DNA of 32,732 bases from Faecalibacterium prausnitzii (GCA_004558805.1 SFDE01000029.1:1-32732), one strand, 5' to 3'. Positions 15,139-22,363 are shown, counted from the first letter of the stretch. Numbers and translations are program-made. Notes: a model not told the origin generated them from the letters alone.

Positions 15139-15807
15139 ATGGTATCAGTTGCGATCGACGGTCCTGCAGGAGCAGGAAAATCTACGCTGGCACGCCGTCT
15201 GGCGGCAGAGCTGGGCTACATCTATGTGGACACCGGGGCAATGTACCGCACCATCGGTCTGTACGCCCTCCGTGCCGGCAAGGACCCCAGGGACAACGCT
15301 GCAGTGGACGCTTTGCTGCCGGGGATCCGGCTGCGTCTTGCCTCCATTGAGGGGGAGCAGCATATCTATCTGATGGAAGAGGACGTCAGCAGTGCCATCC
15401 GCACCGAGGAGGCGGGCATGGCGGCATCTGCCGTGGGGGCAAACCCTGCCGTCCGGGCGTACCTGCTGGACCTGCAGCGGGACATGGCAAAAAAACAGGA
15501 TGTGCTTATGGACGGACGGGACATCGGCACCGTGGTGCTGCCGGATGCCACCGTAAAGATTTTCCTCACCGCCAGCCCGGAGGCTCGTGCCGCCCGCCGC
15601 TGGAAGGAATACCAGCAGAAGGGCATGGACACCCCCTACGAGGAGGTACTGGCAGATGTGAAGCAGCGGGACTATCAGGACACCCACCGTGCCGCCGCCC
15701 CCCTCAAGCAGGCGGAGGACGCCGTGCTGCTGGATACCTCGGAGATGGATTTTGAGCAGAGCCTTGCCGCCATGAAGCAGATCATTGCGGACAAGATCGG
15801 CGGATAA
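15139..15807 (+). CDS. cmk: Cytidylate kinase
   Basis: Cmk phosphorylates CMP and dCMP with ATP in the cytosol. The 222-residue product carries the P-loop GPAGAGKST (residues 8-16), YVDTGAMYRTIGL just after it, and DGRDIGTVVLPDA, the substrate-binding signature, near residue 130. The ATG at 15139 has AAGGAG upstream. It opens a cmk-plsC-ispH-S1 cluster with 23 and 11 base gaps, an order conserved in many Clostridia. Confidence 0.96.
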   Translation: MVSVAIDGPAGAGKSTLARRLAAELGYIYVDTGAMYRTIGLYALRAGKDPRDNAAVDALLPGIRLRLASIEGEQHIYLMEEDVSSAIRTEEAGMAASAVGANPAVRAYLLDLQRDMAKKQDVLMDGRDIGTVVLPDATVKIFLTASPEARAARRWKEYQQKGMDTPYEEVLADVKQRDYQDTHRAAAPLKQAEDAVLLDTSEMDFEQSLAAMKQIIADKIGG

Positions 15808-15830
15808 AACAAACAGGACAGGAAGATAAT

Positions 15831-16439
15831 ATGGTGTTGTACTATATTCTGGTGCCCCTTGCGTGGCTTGTGTGGCATCTGGGTTTCCGCATCCGGGTGG
15901 AAGGGCGTGAAAACCTGAAAAAAGTGCAGACGGGGGGCTACATCCTTGCTCCCACCCATGTTTCTGCCATCGACCCGGTGTTCGTGGTGATCACCCGGTG
16001 GGGCAGGCGGATGGTGGTGTTTGCCAAAAAGGAACTCTTTGAGATCAATCCGGTGCTGAGCTGGTTTTTCCGGAGCTGCGGGGCAGTCTGCGTCCGGGGC
16101 ACCCGGGACGAGGTGGCGGTGATCCAGGATACCGTGGAGGCGTGCAAACAGGGCAGGACCCTGCTGATCTTCCCGGAGGGCACCCGGGAAAAGGAGGGCA
16201 AGCTTCTGCCCCCCAAGAGCGGGCTTTTTGTCATCGCCGCACAGGCGGGAGTGGACGTGGTGCCCTGCCGCATCCACTACGACACCCCGGACGGCAAGAT
16301 GCATTTGTTCTGCCGGGTACGGGTGATCTACGGCGAGCCCATGCCGGCGGAGCAGTTTGCCATGGAGAATCGCCGGGATACCAAAAAGCTCCGTGCCAAC
16401 AAGCAGGCGCTGCTGGAGGCATGGGAGCGGATGGCGTAA
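15831..16439 (+). CDS. plsC: 1-acyl-sn-glycerol-3-phosphate acyltransferase
   Basis: PlsC makes phosphatidic acid from lysophosphatidic acid at the membrane. The 202-residue product has the catalytic HX4D motif THVSAIDP (near residues 43-50), the glycerol-phosphate pocket FPEGTREKEG near residue 117, and an N-terminal hydrophobic segment. It is in the middle of the cmk-plsC-ispH operon. The ribosome site AGGAAG precedes the ATG by about five bases. Confidence 0.93.
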   Translation: MVLYYILVPLAWLVWHLGFRIRVEGRENLKKVQTGGYILAPTHVSAIDPVFVVITRWGRRMVVFAKKELFEINPVLSWFFRSCGAVCVRGTRDEVAVIQDTVEACKQGRTLLIFPEGTREKEGKLLPPKSGLFVIAAQAGVDVVPCRIHYDTPDGKMHLFCRVRVIYGEPMPAEQFAMENRRDTKKLRANKQALLEAWERMA

Positions 16440-16450
16440 AGGAGAACGAG

Positions 16451-17572
16451 ATGGAGATCAGAGTGGCAAAGACCGCCGGGTTCTGCTTTGGGGTGAACCG
16501 GGCGGTGGAGCTGACCTACGGGCTGCTGGAGCAGGGACACCGGGTGGCAACACTGGGACCCCTGATCCACAACCCGCAGGCAGTGGAGGATATGAAGCGC
16601 AGGGGCGCACTGGTGGTGGACAGCCCGGAGCAGGTGCCTGCCGGCTATGAGGTTGTGATCCGCAGCCACGGGGTGCCCCGGACGGTGTACGACGCTTTGC
16701 AGGCGCAGCAGGTGACCTACCATGACGCCACCTGTCCCTTTGTGCAGAAGATCCAGCACATCGCCGAAAAGGCAGAAAAAGAGGGCGCCGTGCTTCTGGT
16801 GGCAGGGGATAAGAACCATCCGGAGGTGCAGGGTATCGTGGGACACACCGCCGGAGAGGTGTTCGTTTTTGCAAATCTGGAGGAACTCAAGGCGTGGAAG
16901 GGTCCTTCGGACCCCCAAAAACCCCTTTTTGTGGTTGCACAGACCACATTTCAGGTAACAAAATGGCAAGAAAGTTCGGAGTTTCTAAAAAAAGCCTATA
17001 CAAACGCCCGAATTTTTGATACAATATGTAATGCGACGTGGGCGAGGCAACAGGAAGCGGAAGACCTCAGCCAGCAATGCGACATCATTGTTGTCATTGG
17101 CGGTCATCATTCTTCCAATACCCAAAAGCTGGTACAGGTCGCCGCAAAATACACGCGTGCCGTAACGGTCGAGACAGCGAGCGAACTTCGGTCGGAATGG
17201 TTTGCAGATGTTAAAGTGGCGGGCGTGACAGCCGGGGCTTCAACGCCATCGTCTATTATTGAGGAGGTACTTAACAGTATGAGCGCAGAAATCAATGACA
17301 ACATGAGCTTTGAGGAGATGCTGAACGCATCTGAAGAAAAACGGGTTCATGCAGGCAGTATTGTGAAAGGAATCGTGACCAGCATCTCTGCCAACGAGAT
17401 CCAGGTGGATATCGGAGCGAAGCAGACCGGCTTTGTCAAGCTGAGCGAGCTGACCGATGATTCCTCCGCCAAGGTCGAAGACCTGGTGAAGGTTGGCGAT
17501 GAGCTGGACCTCATCGTCGAGAAGGTTATGGATCAGGAAAGTCGTCGAGGGCGATGTCACCGAGTTCAATAA
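16451..17572 (+). CDS. ispH: IspH (HMBPP reductase) fused to S1 domain 1; fusion frameshifted
   Basis: IspH makes isopentenyl and dimethylallyl diphosphate in the last step of the MEP isoprenoid pathway. Residues 1-276 are a complete IspH with all three iron-sulfur cysteines (Cys12 in GFCFGV, Cys95 in ATCPFV, Cys193 in TICNAT). Residues about 277-362 are a linker and one S1 RNA-binding domain (VKGIVTSISANEIQVDIGAKQ). Clostridial relatives continue through further S1 domains, but here the frame runs into ten foreign residues and a stop at 17572, and the remaining domains are in another frame from about 17535. The junction also seems to have lost roughly 25 residues of the expected domain end and linker. 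Codons of 16940-17300 differ strongly from the flanks. Either two proteins are made, or the sequence has an error. Confidence 0.85.
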   Translation: MEIRVAKTAGFCFGVNRAVELTYGLLEQGHRVATLGPLIHNPQAVEDMKRRGALVVDSPEQVPAGYEVVIRSHGVPRTVYDALQAQQVTYHDATCPFVQKIQHIAEKAEKEGAVLLVAGDKNHPEVQGIVGHTAGEVFVFANLEELKAWKGPSDPQKPLFVVAQTTFQVTKWQESSEFLKKAYTNARIFDTICNATWARQQEAEDLSQQCDIIVVIGGHHSSNTQKLVQVAAKYTRAVTVETASELRSEWFADVKVAGVTAGASTPSSIIEEVLNSMSAEINDNMSFEEMLNASEEKRVHAGSIVKGIVTSISANEIQVDIGAKQTGFVKLSELTDDSSAKVEDLVKVGDELDLIVEKVMDQESRRGRCHRVQ

Positions 17573-18278
17573 GGGCGGCGTTGTTGTCAACGTCAAGGGC
17601 GTCAAGGTGTTCGTTCCCCGTTCCCAGGCTACTATGCGCCGGGATGAGGACTATACCGCTCTGGTTGGACAGCATGTTCAGCTGGTTGTCACCGAGTGCT
17701 CCGGTCGTAAGATCGTGGGCAGCATCAACAAGGTGACTGCAGAGCAGAATAAGGCAAAGCGTGAGGAGTTCTGGGCAAACGTTGAGGTGGGCAAGACCTA
17801 CACCGGCGTTGTCAAGAGCCTGACCTCTTACGGTGCCTTCGTGGACATCGGCGGTGTGGACGGTCTGTGCCACATCAGCGAGCTGAGCTGGAACCGCATC
17901 AAGCATCCCTCCGAGGTGGTCTCCGTTGGTGACACCATCGAAGTGTATGTCAAGGACATCGACACCGAGAACCACAAGGTTTCTCTGGGCTATAAGAAGG
18001 CTGAGGACAACCCCTGGGAGCAGCTGAAGAACAACTACCCCATCGGCAGCACCTTCCACGCTCCCGTTGTCTCTCTGACCAAGTTCGGTGCTTTCGTCCG
18101 CATCCTGCCGGGTGTTGACGGTCTGGTCCACATCAGCGAGATCAGCAATGATCGCGTTGAGAAGGTCTCCGACGCACTGAAGGTCGGCGATATGGTCGAC
18201 GTGAAGCTGCTGGATGTTGACTTCGACAAGAAGCGCATCAGCCTGTCCATGAAGGCTCTGCTGAACGACGCTGAGTAA
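17499..18278 (+). CDS. S1 RNA-binding domains 2-4, separated from IspH by a frameshift
   Basis: This is the rest of the ribosomal-protein-S1-like part of the IspH fusion. From about 17535 the sequence is normal: VVEGDVTEFNKGGVVVNVKG starts domain 2, VGKTYTGVVKSLTSYGAFVDI domain 3 without its first residues counted exactly, and GSTFHAPVVSLTKFGAFVRI domain 4, with VDGLCHISELSW and VDGLVHISEIS RNA-binding loops. An in-frame ATG at 17499 with GAAGG before it would allow separate translation (259 residues, about 12 of them unrelated), but it lies inside the upstream frame. Codon use is that of a highly expressed gene. A terminator follows. Whether it is expressed alone is unknown. Confidence 0.75.
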   Translation: MSWTSSSRRLWIRKVVEGDVTEFNKGGVVVNVKGVKVFVPRSQATMRRDEDYTALVGQHVQLVVTECSGRKIVGSINKVTAEQNKAKREEFWANVEVGKTYTGVVKSLTSYGAFVDIGGVDGLCHISELSWNRIKHPSEVVSVGDTIEVYVKDIDTENHKVSLGYKKAEDNPWEQLKNNYPIGSTFHAPVVSLTKFGAFVRILPGVDGLVHISEISNDRVEKVSDALKVGDMVDVKLLDVDFDKKRISLSMKALLNDAE

Positions 18279-18320
18279 TCAGCGCCCCAAAGCATAAGTC
18301 TGCGGACCACAATGCAAACA

Positions 18321-18362
18321 AACAGCCCCGTTGCCGGGAAAACGGCGGCGGGGCTGTTTTTG
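18321..18362 (+). terminator. Terminator of the cmk-plsC-ispH-S1 operon
   Basis: AACAGCCCCG pairs with CGGGGCTGTT around a GC-rich inner stem and five T follow, about 40 bases after the S1 stop. Confidence 0.85.
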
Positions 18363-18432
18363 CTAAGAGGGGACCCTTGCCGCTGGGGGTGCGCTCTGCA
18401 GGGGTACACTGGGCGGAAGGGTCTGGTTTGCT

Positions 18433-18922
18433 ATGATAAAATTCTTCAAAAAACACTGGGAAGTACTGAGCTACCTGATCTTTGGGGTGCTGACCACCCT
18501 GCTGAACATCCTGCTCTACGCTGTGTTCACCCGGCTGCTGGGCTACACCGCCGCCAACAGCTGGGGCAATGTGCTGGATAATGCCCTGTGCATCCTGTTT
18601 GCCTACGCCACCAACCGTGCCTTTGTGTTCCGCAGCCGGACCACCGGCAGGGCAATGGCAAAGGAGTTTGGCGCATTTGTTACCTGCCGTCTGGGTACAC
18701 TGGTGCTGGACGCCGTGATCATGATGGTGGGGGGCAACCTTTTTGCCGCACAGGGGGCGGCGCTGGTGGATACCGCCATGCAGGGTCTGCTGGGCGCCGT
18801 GGCGGGCTGGCTGGGTCCGGATACTACCCTCTACATGGCAAACAGCTTTGCCGGGAGCCATGCCGCCGTGGGTGGTGCTGAACTATGTGTTCAGCAAGCT
18901 GATCATCTTTAAGAAAAAGTAA
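18433..18922 (+). pseudogene. GtrA family membrane protein with a late frameshift
   Basis: GtrA-like proteins are small four-helix membrane proteins thought to move lipid-linked sugars for cell-surface glycosylation. The first 140 residues read well (SYLIFGVLTTLLNILLYAVF, then LCILFAYATNRAFVF). After NSFAG the frame runs into unrelated residues and stops at 18912, whereas the next frame gives the expected GtrA end, WVVLNYVFSKLIIFKKK, with a stop at 18920-18922. Removing one G from the GGG at 18853-18855 restores a full protein, so a single-base insertion, real or a sequencing error, explains it. The damage affects only the last helix. Confidence 0.8.
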
Positions 18923-18933
18923 AGGAAACGATA

Positions 18934-19424
18934 CCCCTCATCCGTCTCGTCACTTTGTTCCTCGACACCTTCCCCCAAGGGGGAAGGCTTAAGAAGTGCA
19001 GGCTTCGCCTGGATCTAAAATGAAAAACGCCAAAAATCAGGAGCTTACTGCAATTTCGCAGATGCTGCGCAGGAACATGACAAAGGAAGAACGGCACCTG
19101 TGGTATGATTTTCTGAAAAGTCAGCCTGTCGTTTTCAAGCGTCAGAAGGTGATCGGAAGATATATCGTAGACTTCTTCTGCGCTGATGCAATGCTTGTGA
19201 TCGAACTGGATGGGTCGCAGCATTACAGTGCAGACGGAAGACAGGCAGATGCGTTGAGGGATGATTATCTGAAAAGCAGGGGCTTAACGGTTGTGCGCTA
19301 TTCCAATCTGGAGGTCACGCAGAATTTTGAGGGCGTCTGTACAGATATTCTGAGACGCATCGGACGGTAGGACGCAAGCCTTCCCCCAGTCGGGGGAAGG
19401 TGGCACGGAGTGCCGGATGAGGGT
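18934..19424 (+). mobile_element. Compact element: DUF559 nuclease gene between inverted palindromic ends
   Basis: The left end CCCCTCATCCG (18934-18944) is mirrored by CGGATGAGGG (19414-19423). Just inside, both ends carry the same hairpin CACCTTCCCCC...GGGGGAAGGCTT in opposite orientation (left 18966-18990, right 19376-19402). The 491-bp unit contains one gene, the DUF559 protein. The same end sequences appear without the gene at several other sites in the window. I see no clear target duplication. The layout resembles REP elements with their associated transposase, but with a different nuclease family; mobility is inference. Confidence 0.65.
19020..19370 (+). CDS. DUF559 domain protein (Vsr/PD-(D/E)XK-like endonuclease fold)
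   Basis: The 116-residue product is a full DUF559 protein: the N-terminal RRNMTKEERHLWYDFLK helix (residues 17-33), then FKRQKVIGRYIVDFFCADAM, and the core IELDGSQH. Asp51, Glu62, Asp64 and His68 are the candidate metal and catalytic residues, as in Vsr-like nicking endonucleases. The start is uncertain: the ATG at 19020 fits relatives but has only a weak ribosome site, and a GTG at 18996 would add eight residues. It lies alone between inverted palindromic repeats and uses rarer codons (ATA, CGT, TCG) than the neighbouring housekeeping genes. Such proteins occur in many copies in gut Firmicutes; no function is proven. Confidence 0.85.
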   Translation: MKNAKNQELTAISQMLRRNMTKEERHLWYDFLKSQPVVFKRQKVIGRYIVDFFCADAMLVIELDGSQHYSADGRQADALRDDYLKSRGLTVVRYSNLEVTQNFEGVCTDILRRIGR

Positions 19425-19462
19425 GCTCCGGAATAAGAAACGTTTTTAGGAGGTACGGTATT

Positions 19463-19600
19463 ATGAAACATGGTCTGAAGGGTTTTGCTTTTCTGGTGTC
19501 CGGTCTGGTGCTGGGCATTATCGGTGCAACAGCGTCTGTTACTGCCATCGCACTGAGTGCAGTGGGTATGGCGAAGGTCCGCCGTGCCAACCGTAAGTAA
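19463..19600 (+). CDS. 45-residue single-span membrane peptide upstream of deoC
   Basis: The frame starts at an ATG with AGGAGG nine bases before it and encodes 45 residues: a basic start (MKHGLKGF), a hydrophobic span of about 27 residues (AFLVSGLVLGIIGATASVTA and on), and a basic tail (KVRRANRK). It ends 12 bases before deoC, so both are probably translated from one mRNA. The good ribosome site and regular codon use argue that it is real. I do not recognise it; the composition suits a small membrane protein. Confidence 0.7.
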   Translation: MKHGLKGFAFLVSGLVLGIIGATASVTAIALSAVGMAKVRRANRK

Positions 19601-19612
19601 GGAGGAAACAAG

Positions 19613-20278
19613 ATGAAGCGTGAAGAGATCCTGTCCCATGTGGACCACACCCTGCTGAAGCCGGAGGCTACCTGGCCCCAGATCCAGACTCTGTGCGATG
19701 AGGCAATCGAAAATCACACTGCATCCGTCTGCATCAACACCTGCTATGTGAAGCAGGCGGTGGAGTACATGGCGGGGCGCATCCCGGTGTGCTGCGTGGT
19801 GGGCTTCCCTCTGGGTGCCATGGACACCGAGTCCAAGGCATTTGAGGCAAAGACTGCGATCCGCAACGGCGCTGCCGAGGTGGACATGGTCATCAACATC
19901 GGTCGGCTGAAGAACAAAGAGTACGACGCCGTCCGTGAGGACATCCGTGCCGTCAAGGAGGCAGTGGGAGATAAGATCCTGAAGGTCATCATCGAGACCT
20001 GCCTGCTTACCGAGGAAGAAAAGGAAAAGATGTGCGACATCGTCTGCGAGGCAGGCGCCGACTACATCAAGACCAGCACCGGCTTCTCCACCGCAGGTGC
20101 CAACTTCCACGACGTGGAGCTGATGGTCAAGGGGGTCCGGGGTCGCTGCAAGGTAAAGGCTGCCGGCGGCATCTCTACCGTAGAGGATATGGAGACCTTC
20201 CTTGCTCTGGGTGCCGACCGTCTGGGCACCTCCCGTGCCGTGAAGATCCTCAACGGCGAACAGGCAAAGGGCTATTGA
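19613..20278 (+). CDS. deoC: Deoxyribose-phosphate aldolase
   Basis: DeoC cleaves 2-deoxyribose-5-phosphate to glyceraldehyde-3-phosphate and acetaldehyde in nucleoside breakdown. The 221-residue TIM barrel has VDHTLLKP at the start, EVDMVINIG with the catalytic Asp, YIKTSTGF with the Schiff-base lysine, and KVKAAGGI with the second lysine. GGAGG lies before the ATG at 19613. The only close partner is the small membrane peptide gene upstream; no other deo genes are near. A terminator follows. Confidence 0.96.
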   Translation: MKREEILSHVDHTLLKPEATWPQIQTLCDEAIENHTASVCINTCYVKQAVEYMAGRIPVCCVVGFPLGAMDTESKAFEAKTAIRNGAAEVDMVINIGRLKNKEYDAVREDIRAVKEAVGDKILKVIIETCLLTEEEKEKMCDIVCEAGADYIKTSTGFSTAGANFHDVELMVKGVRGRCKVKAAGGISTVEDMETFLALGADRLGTSRAVKILNGEQAKGY

Positions 20279-20291
20279 TCGTTTGAACACC

Positions 20292-20334
20292 AAAGGGCTG
20301 CTGTGCCGCAGGGTACAGCAGCCCTTTCTGTCTT
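20292..20334 (+). terminator. Terminator of deoC
   Basis: AAAGGGCTGCTGT pairs with ACAGCAGCCCTTT and is followed by a T-rich stretch, 14 bases after the stop. Confidence 0.8.
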
Positions 20335-20362
20335 GAGGGAGCAGTGACCCGGAGGTTTTGTC

Positions 20363-20560
20363 AAAAGCCTTCCCCCAAGGGGACAGATTTCCCCCGTCCG
20401 GGGATAGATTCTCCCCGCTCCGGGGAGAAATGTCACCGCAGGTGACAAAGTGGGGAGCAGATGTCGCACAGCGACAAAAGGGGGAGTAGGTGGCACGTAC
20501 GACAAAAAGCTCCCCCTGAAAGGGGGAGCTGGCACGGCGTCAGCCGTGACGGAGAGGGTA
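20363..20560. repeat. Palindromic intergenic repeat, copy D (most complete array)
   Basis: The copy combines modules seen separately elsewhere: AAGCCTTCCCCCAAGG at the left, the 69-bp block shared with copy E (20399-20467), the 70-bp block shared with copy C in the opposite orientation (20428-20497), and the CTCCCCCTGAAAGGGGGAG plus GGCACGGCGTCAGCCGTGAC block shared with copy F, ending GGAGAGGGT. A degenerate AGTG-type run (20577-20610) and a further fragment (20618-20658) follow. There is no gene between 20335 and the metK promoter. Confidence 0.75.
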
Positions 20561-20576
20561 GTTCCCCAAGAGGGGC

Positions 20577-20610
20577 TTAGTGGCTAGTGGATAGTGACTG
20601 ATCACTGACC
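20577..20610 (+). repeat. Degenerate AGTG-type short repeats
   Basis: Units such as TAGTGGC, TAGTGGA, TAGTGAC and GATCACTGACC occur in a row beside repeat copy D, as they do beside copy E at 2448-2510. Confidence 0.5.
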
Positions 20611-20768
20611 GTATAATACCCCTCAGACGCACTTTGTGCGCCGGCTCCTCTTTCAGGGAATCCTTTGGCAAAGCAGGCGGATGAATGCACTCCGGCAGCG
20701 GGTCCTACAGAAAAGCCGGGTTTTCTGCATCAATTTCGTAAGAATGTATAAAATAAGTGCGACTTATC

Positions 20769-20797
20769 TTGACAATCTGACGAAGCAATGCTAGAAT
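20769..20797 (+). promoter_or_regulatory. Sigma-A promoter of metK
   Basis: TTGACA (20769-20774) and TAGAAT (20792-20797) are 17 bp apart, about 20 bases before the SAM aptamer. Confidence 0.85.
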
Positions 20798-20816
20798 ATG
20801 GGCATAACAACTGAAT

Positions 20817-20919
20817 ACCACTTATCAAGAGCGGCTGAGGGGACAGGCCCTGTGAAGCCCGACAACCTGTGCGGAAGCATAAGGTGCCAAATCCTGCGGG
20901 AAACCGGAAGATAAGAGTG
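20817..20919 (+). promoter_or_regulatory. SAM-I riboswitch (S-box)
   Basis: The P1 strands CACTTATC and GATAAGAGTG close a domain with AAGAGCGGCTGAGGGGAC, GGCCCTGTGAAGCCCGACAA, GGTGCCAAATCC and the GGAAGATAAGAG end, the classical S-box core. Binding of S-adenosylmethionine should favour the following terminator and reduce metK transcription. Confidence 0.95.
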
Positions 20920-20920
20920 C

Positions 20921-20957
20921 AACGCTCAGAGCTTTCGGCTCTGGGCGCTTTTATTTT
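20921..20957 (+). terminator. SAM-controlled terminator before metK
   Basis: ACGCTCAGAGC pairs with GGCTCTGGGCG around a TTTC loop, followed by CTTTTATTTTT. It stands directly behind the aptamer. Confidence 0.85.
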
Positions 20958-21035
20958 TCTCGCAAAATGCTTGATGGAATGAGTAGGAAGCTGAAGGATA
21001 CACATTCTTTGTAAAAAATTTAGGAGGCAAACCCC

Positions 21036-22190
21036 ATGGCTAGACATCTGTTTACTTCTGAGTCCGTTACCGAAGGACATCCTGACAAGATCTGCGACCA
21101 GATCTCCGATGCGATCCTGGACGAGATCCTGACCCACGACCCCGATGCCCGTGTGGCATGCGAGACCTGCGCATCCACCGGTCTGGTCCACATCATGGGT
21201 GAGATCACCACCAACTGCTATGTGGACTTCCAGAAGATCGTCCGGGAAGTGGTGGCTGACATCGGCTACACCCGTGCAAAGTACGGCTTTGACGCCGACA
21301 CCTGCGCCGTCATCTCCAACATCGACGGTCAGAGCCCCGATATCGCCCTTGGCACCAACGACCAGGTGGGCGGCGCCGGCGACCAGGGCATGATGTTCGG
21401 TTATGCCTGCGATGAGACCCCGGAGCTGATGCCCATGCCCATCAGTCTGGCACACAAGCTTGCCCTGCGCCTTACCGAGGTCCGCAAGAGCGGCGAGATG
21501 GACTACCTGCGTCCCGACGGCAAGAGCCAGGTCACCGTGGAGTACGACGAGAACAACAAGCCCCTGCGGGTGGACGCCGTGGTCATCTCCAGCCAGCACA
21601 GCGACACCGTCAGCATGGACACCCTCCGTGCCGATGTGATGGAAAAGGTCATCAAGGCGACCATCCCCGCTCAGCTGCTGGACGAGAACACCAAGTACTA
21701 TATCAACCCCACCGGTCGTTTCGTGGTGGGTGGTCCTCAGGGCGACACCGGTCTCACCGGTCGTAAGATCATTGTGGACACCTACGGCGGCTATGCCCGT
21801 CACGGCGGCGGCGCCTTCTCCGGCAAGGACCCCAGCAAGGTGGACCGCAGCGCTGCCTACGCTACCCGCTGGGTGGCAAAGAACATCGTTGCTGCCGGTC
21901 TCGCCAAGCAGTGCGAGGTGCAGGTGGCATACGCCATCGGCGTGGCAAAGCCCGTGTCCATCATGGTGGATACCTTTGGCACCGGCGTCGTGGCAGACGA
22001 GAAGATCGAGCAGGCTGTGGAGAAGGTCTTTGACCTGACCCCCGCCGCCATCATCCGGGATCTGGATCTGCGCAAGCCCATCTACCGCAAGCTTGCCGCC
22101 TACGGTCACATGGGTCGTGAGGACCTGGGTGTGAAGTGGGAGAACACCGACCGGGTGGAAGAGCTGAAGGCTGCTGTGGCAGCGCTGTAA
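21036..22190 (+). CDS. metK: S-adenosylmethionine synthetase
   Basis: MetK makes S-adenosylmethionine from methionine and ATP in the cytosol. The 384-residue product has the usual length. Visible are FTSESVTEGHPDKICDQISD at the N terminus, the GAGDQGMMFGYAC loop and GGGAFSGKDPSKVDRSAAY, the two family signatures. AGGAGG precedes the ATG at 21036. It is controlled by its own product through the SAM-I riboswitch and is a one-gene transcript with a terminator after it. Confidence 0.98.
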   Translation: MARHLFTSESVTEGHPDKICDQISDAILDEILTHDPDARVACETCASTGLVHIMGEITTNCYVDFQKIVREVVADIGYTRAKYGFDADTCAVISNIDGQSPDIALGTNDQVGGAGDQGMMFGYACDETPELMPMPISLAHKLALRLTEVRKSGEMDYLRPDGKSQVTVEYDENNKPLRVDAVVISSQHSDTVSMDTLRADVMEKVIKATIPAQLLDENTKYYINPTGRFVVGGPQGDTGLTGRKIIVDTYGGYARHGGGAFSGKDPSKVDRSAAYATRWVAKNIVAAGLAKQCEVQVAYAIGVAKPVSIMVDTFGTGVVADEKIEQAVEKVFDLTPAAIIRDLDLRKPIYRKLAAYGHMGREDLGVKWENTDRVEELKAAVAAL

Positions 22191-22221
22191 ACAGCGCTTT
22201 TCCCAGATAGAAGGTAAGTGA

Positions 22222-22258
22222 AGAAAAAGACCGCTGCACATGGTGCGGCGGTCTTTTT
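22222..22258 (+). terminator. Terminator of metK
   Basis: AAAAAGACCGC pairs with GCGGTCTTTTT around a TGCACATGGTGCG inner hairpin. A near-identical copy ends the next gene (24189-24219). Confidence 0.85.
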
Positions 22259-22335
22259 CTGTGGGAGGAAAGCGGGCAGCGGATCCGTGAAAAAAGTTCA
22301 TCCCCTGTGATTGTACATGAAATTGCAAAAAAATG

Positions 22336-22363
22336 TTGAAAAAATGCGGGGGGGGGGTATAGT
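22336..22363 (+). promoter_or_regulatory. Promoter with a G10 spacer tract, candidate phase-variable
   Basis: TTGAAA (22336-22341) and TATAGT (22358-22363) are 16 bp apart, and ten of these sixteen are an uninterrupted G run (22348-22357). An alternative -10, TAGTAT (22360-22365), would have an 18-bp spacer. Gain or loss of one G would move the spacer across the 17-bp optimum. It drives the surface-protein gene at 22447. Confidence 0.6.

Noticed and set aside
17535..17572. Programmed ribosomal frameshift in ispH-S1
   Set aside because: No slippery heptamer with a downstream structure is evident, and the junction also lacks expected residues, which a programmed shift would not explain.
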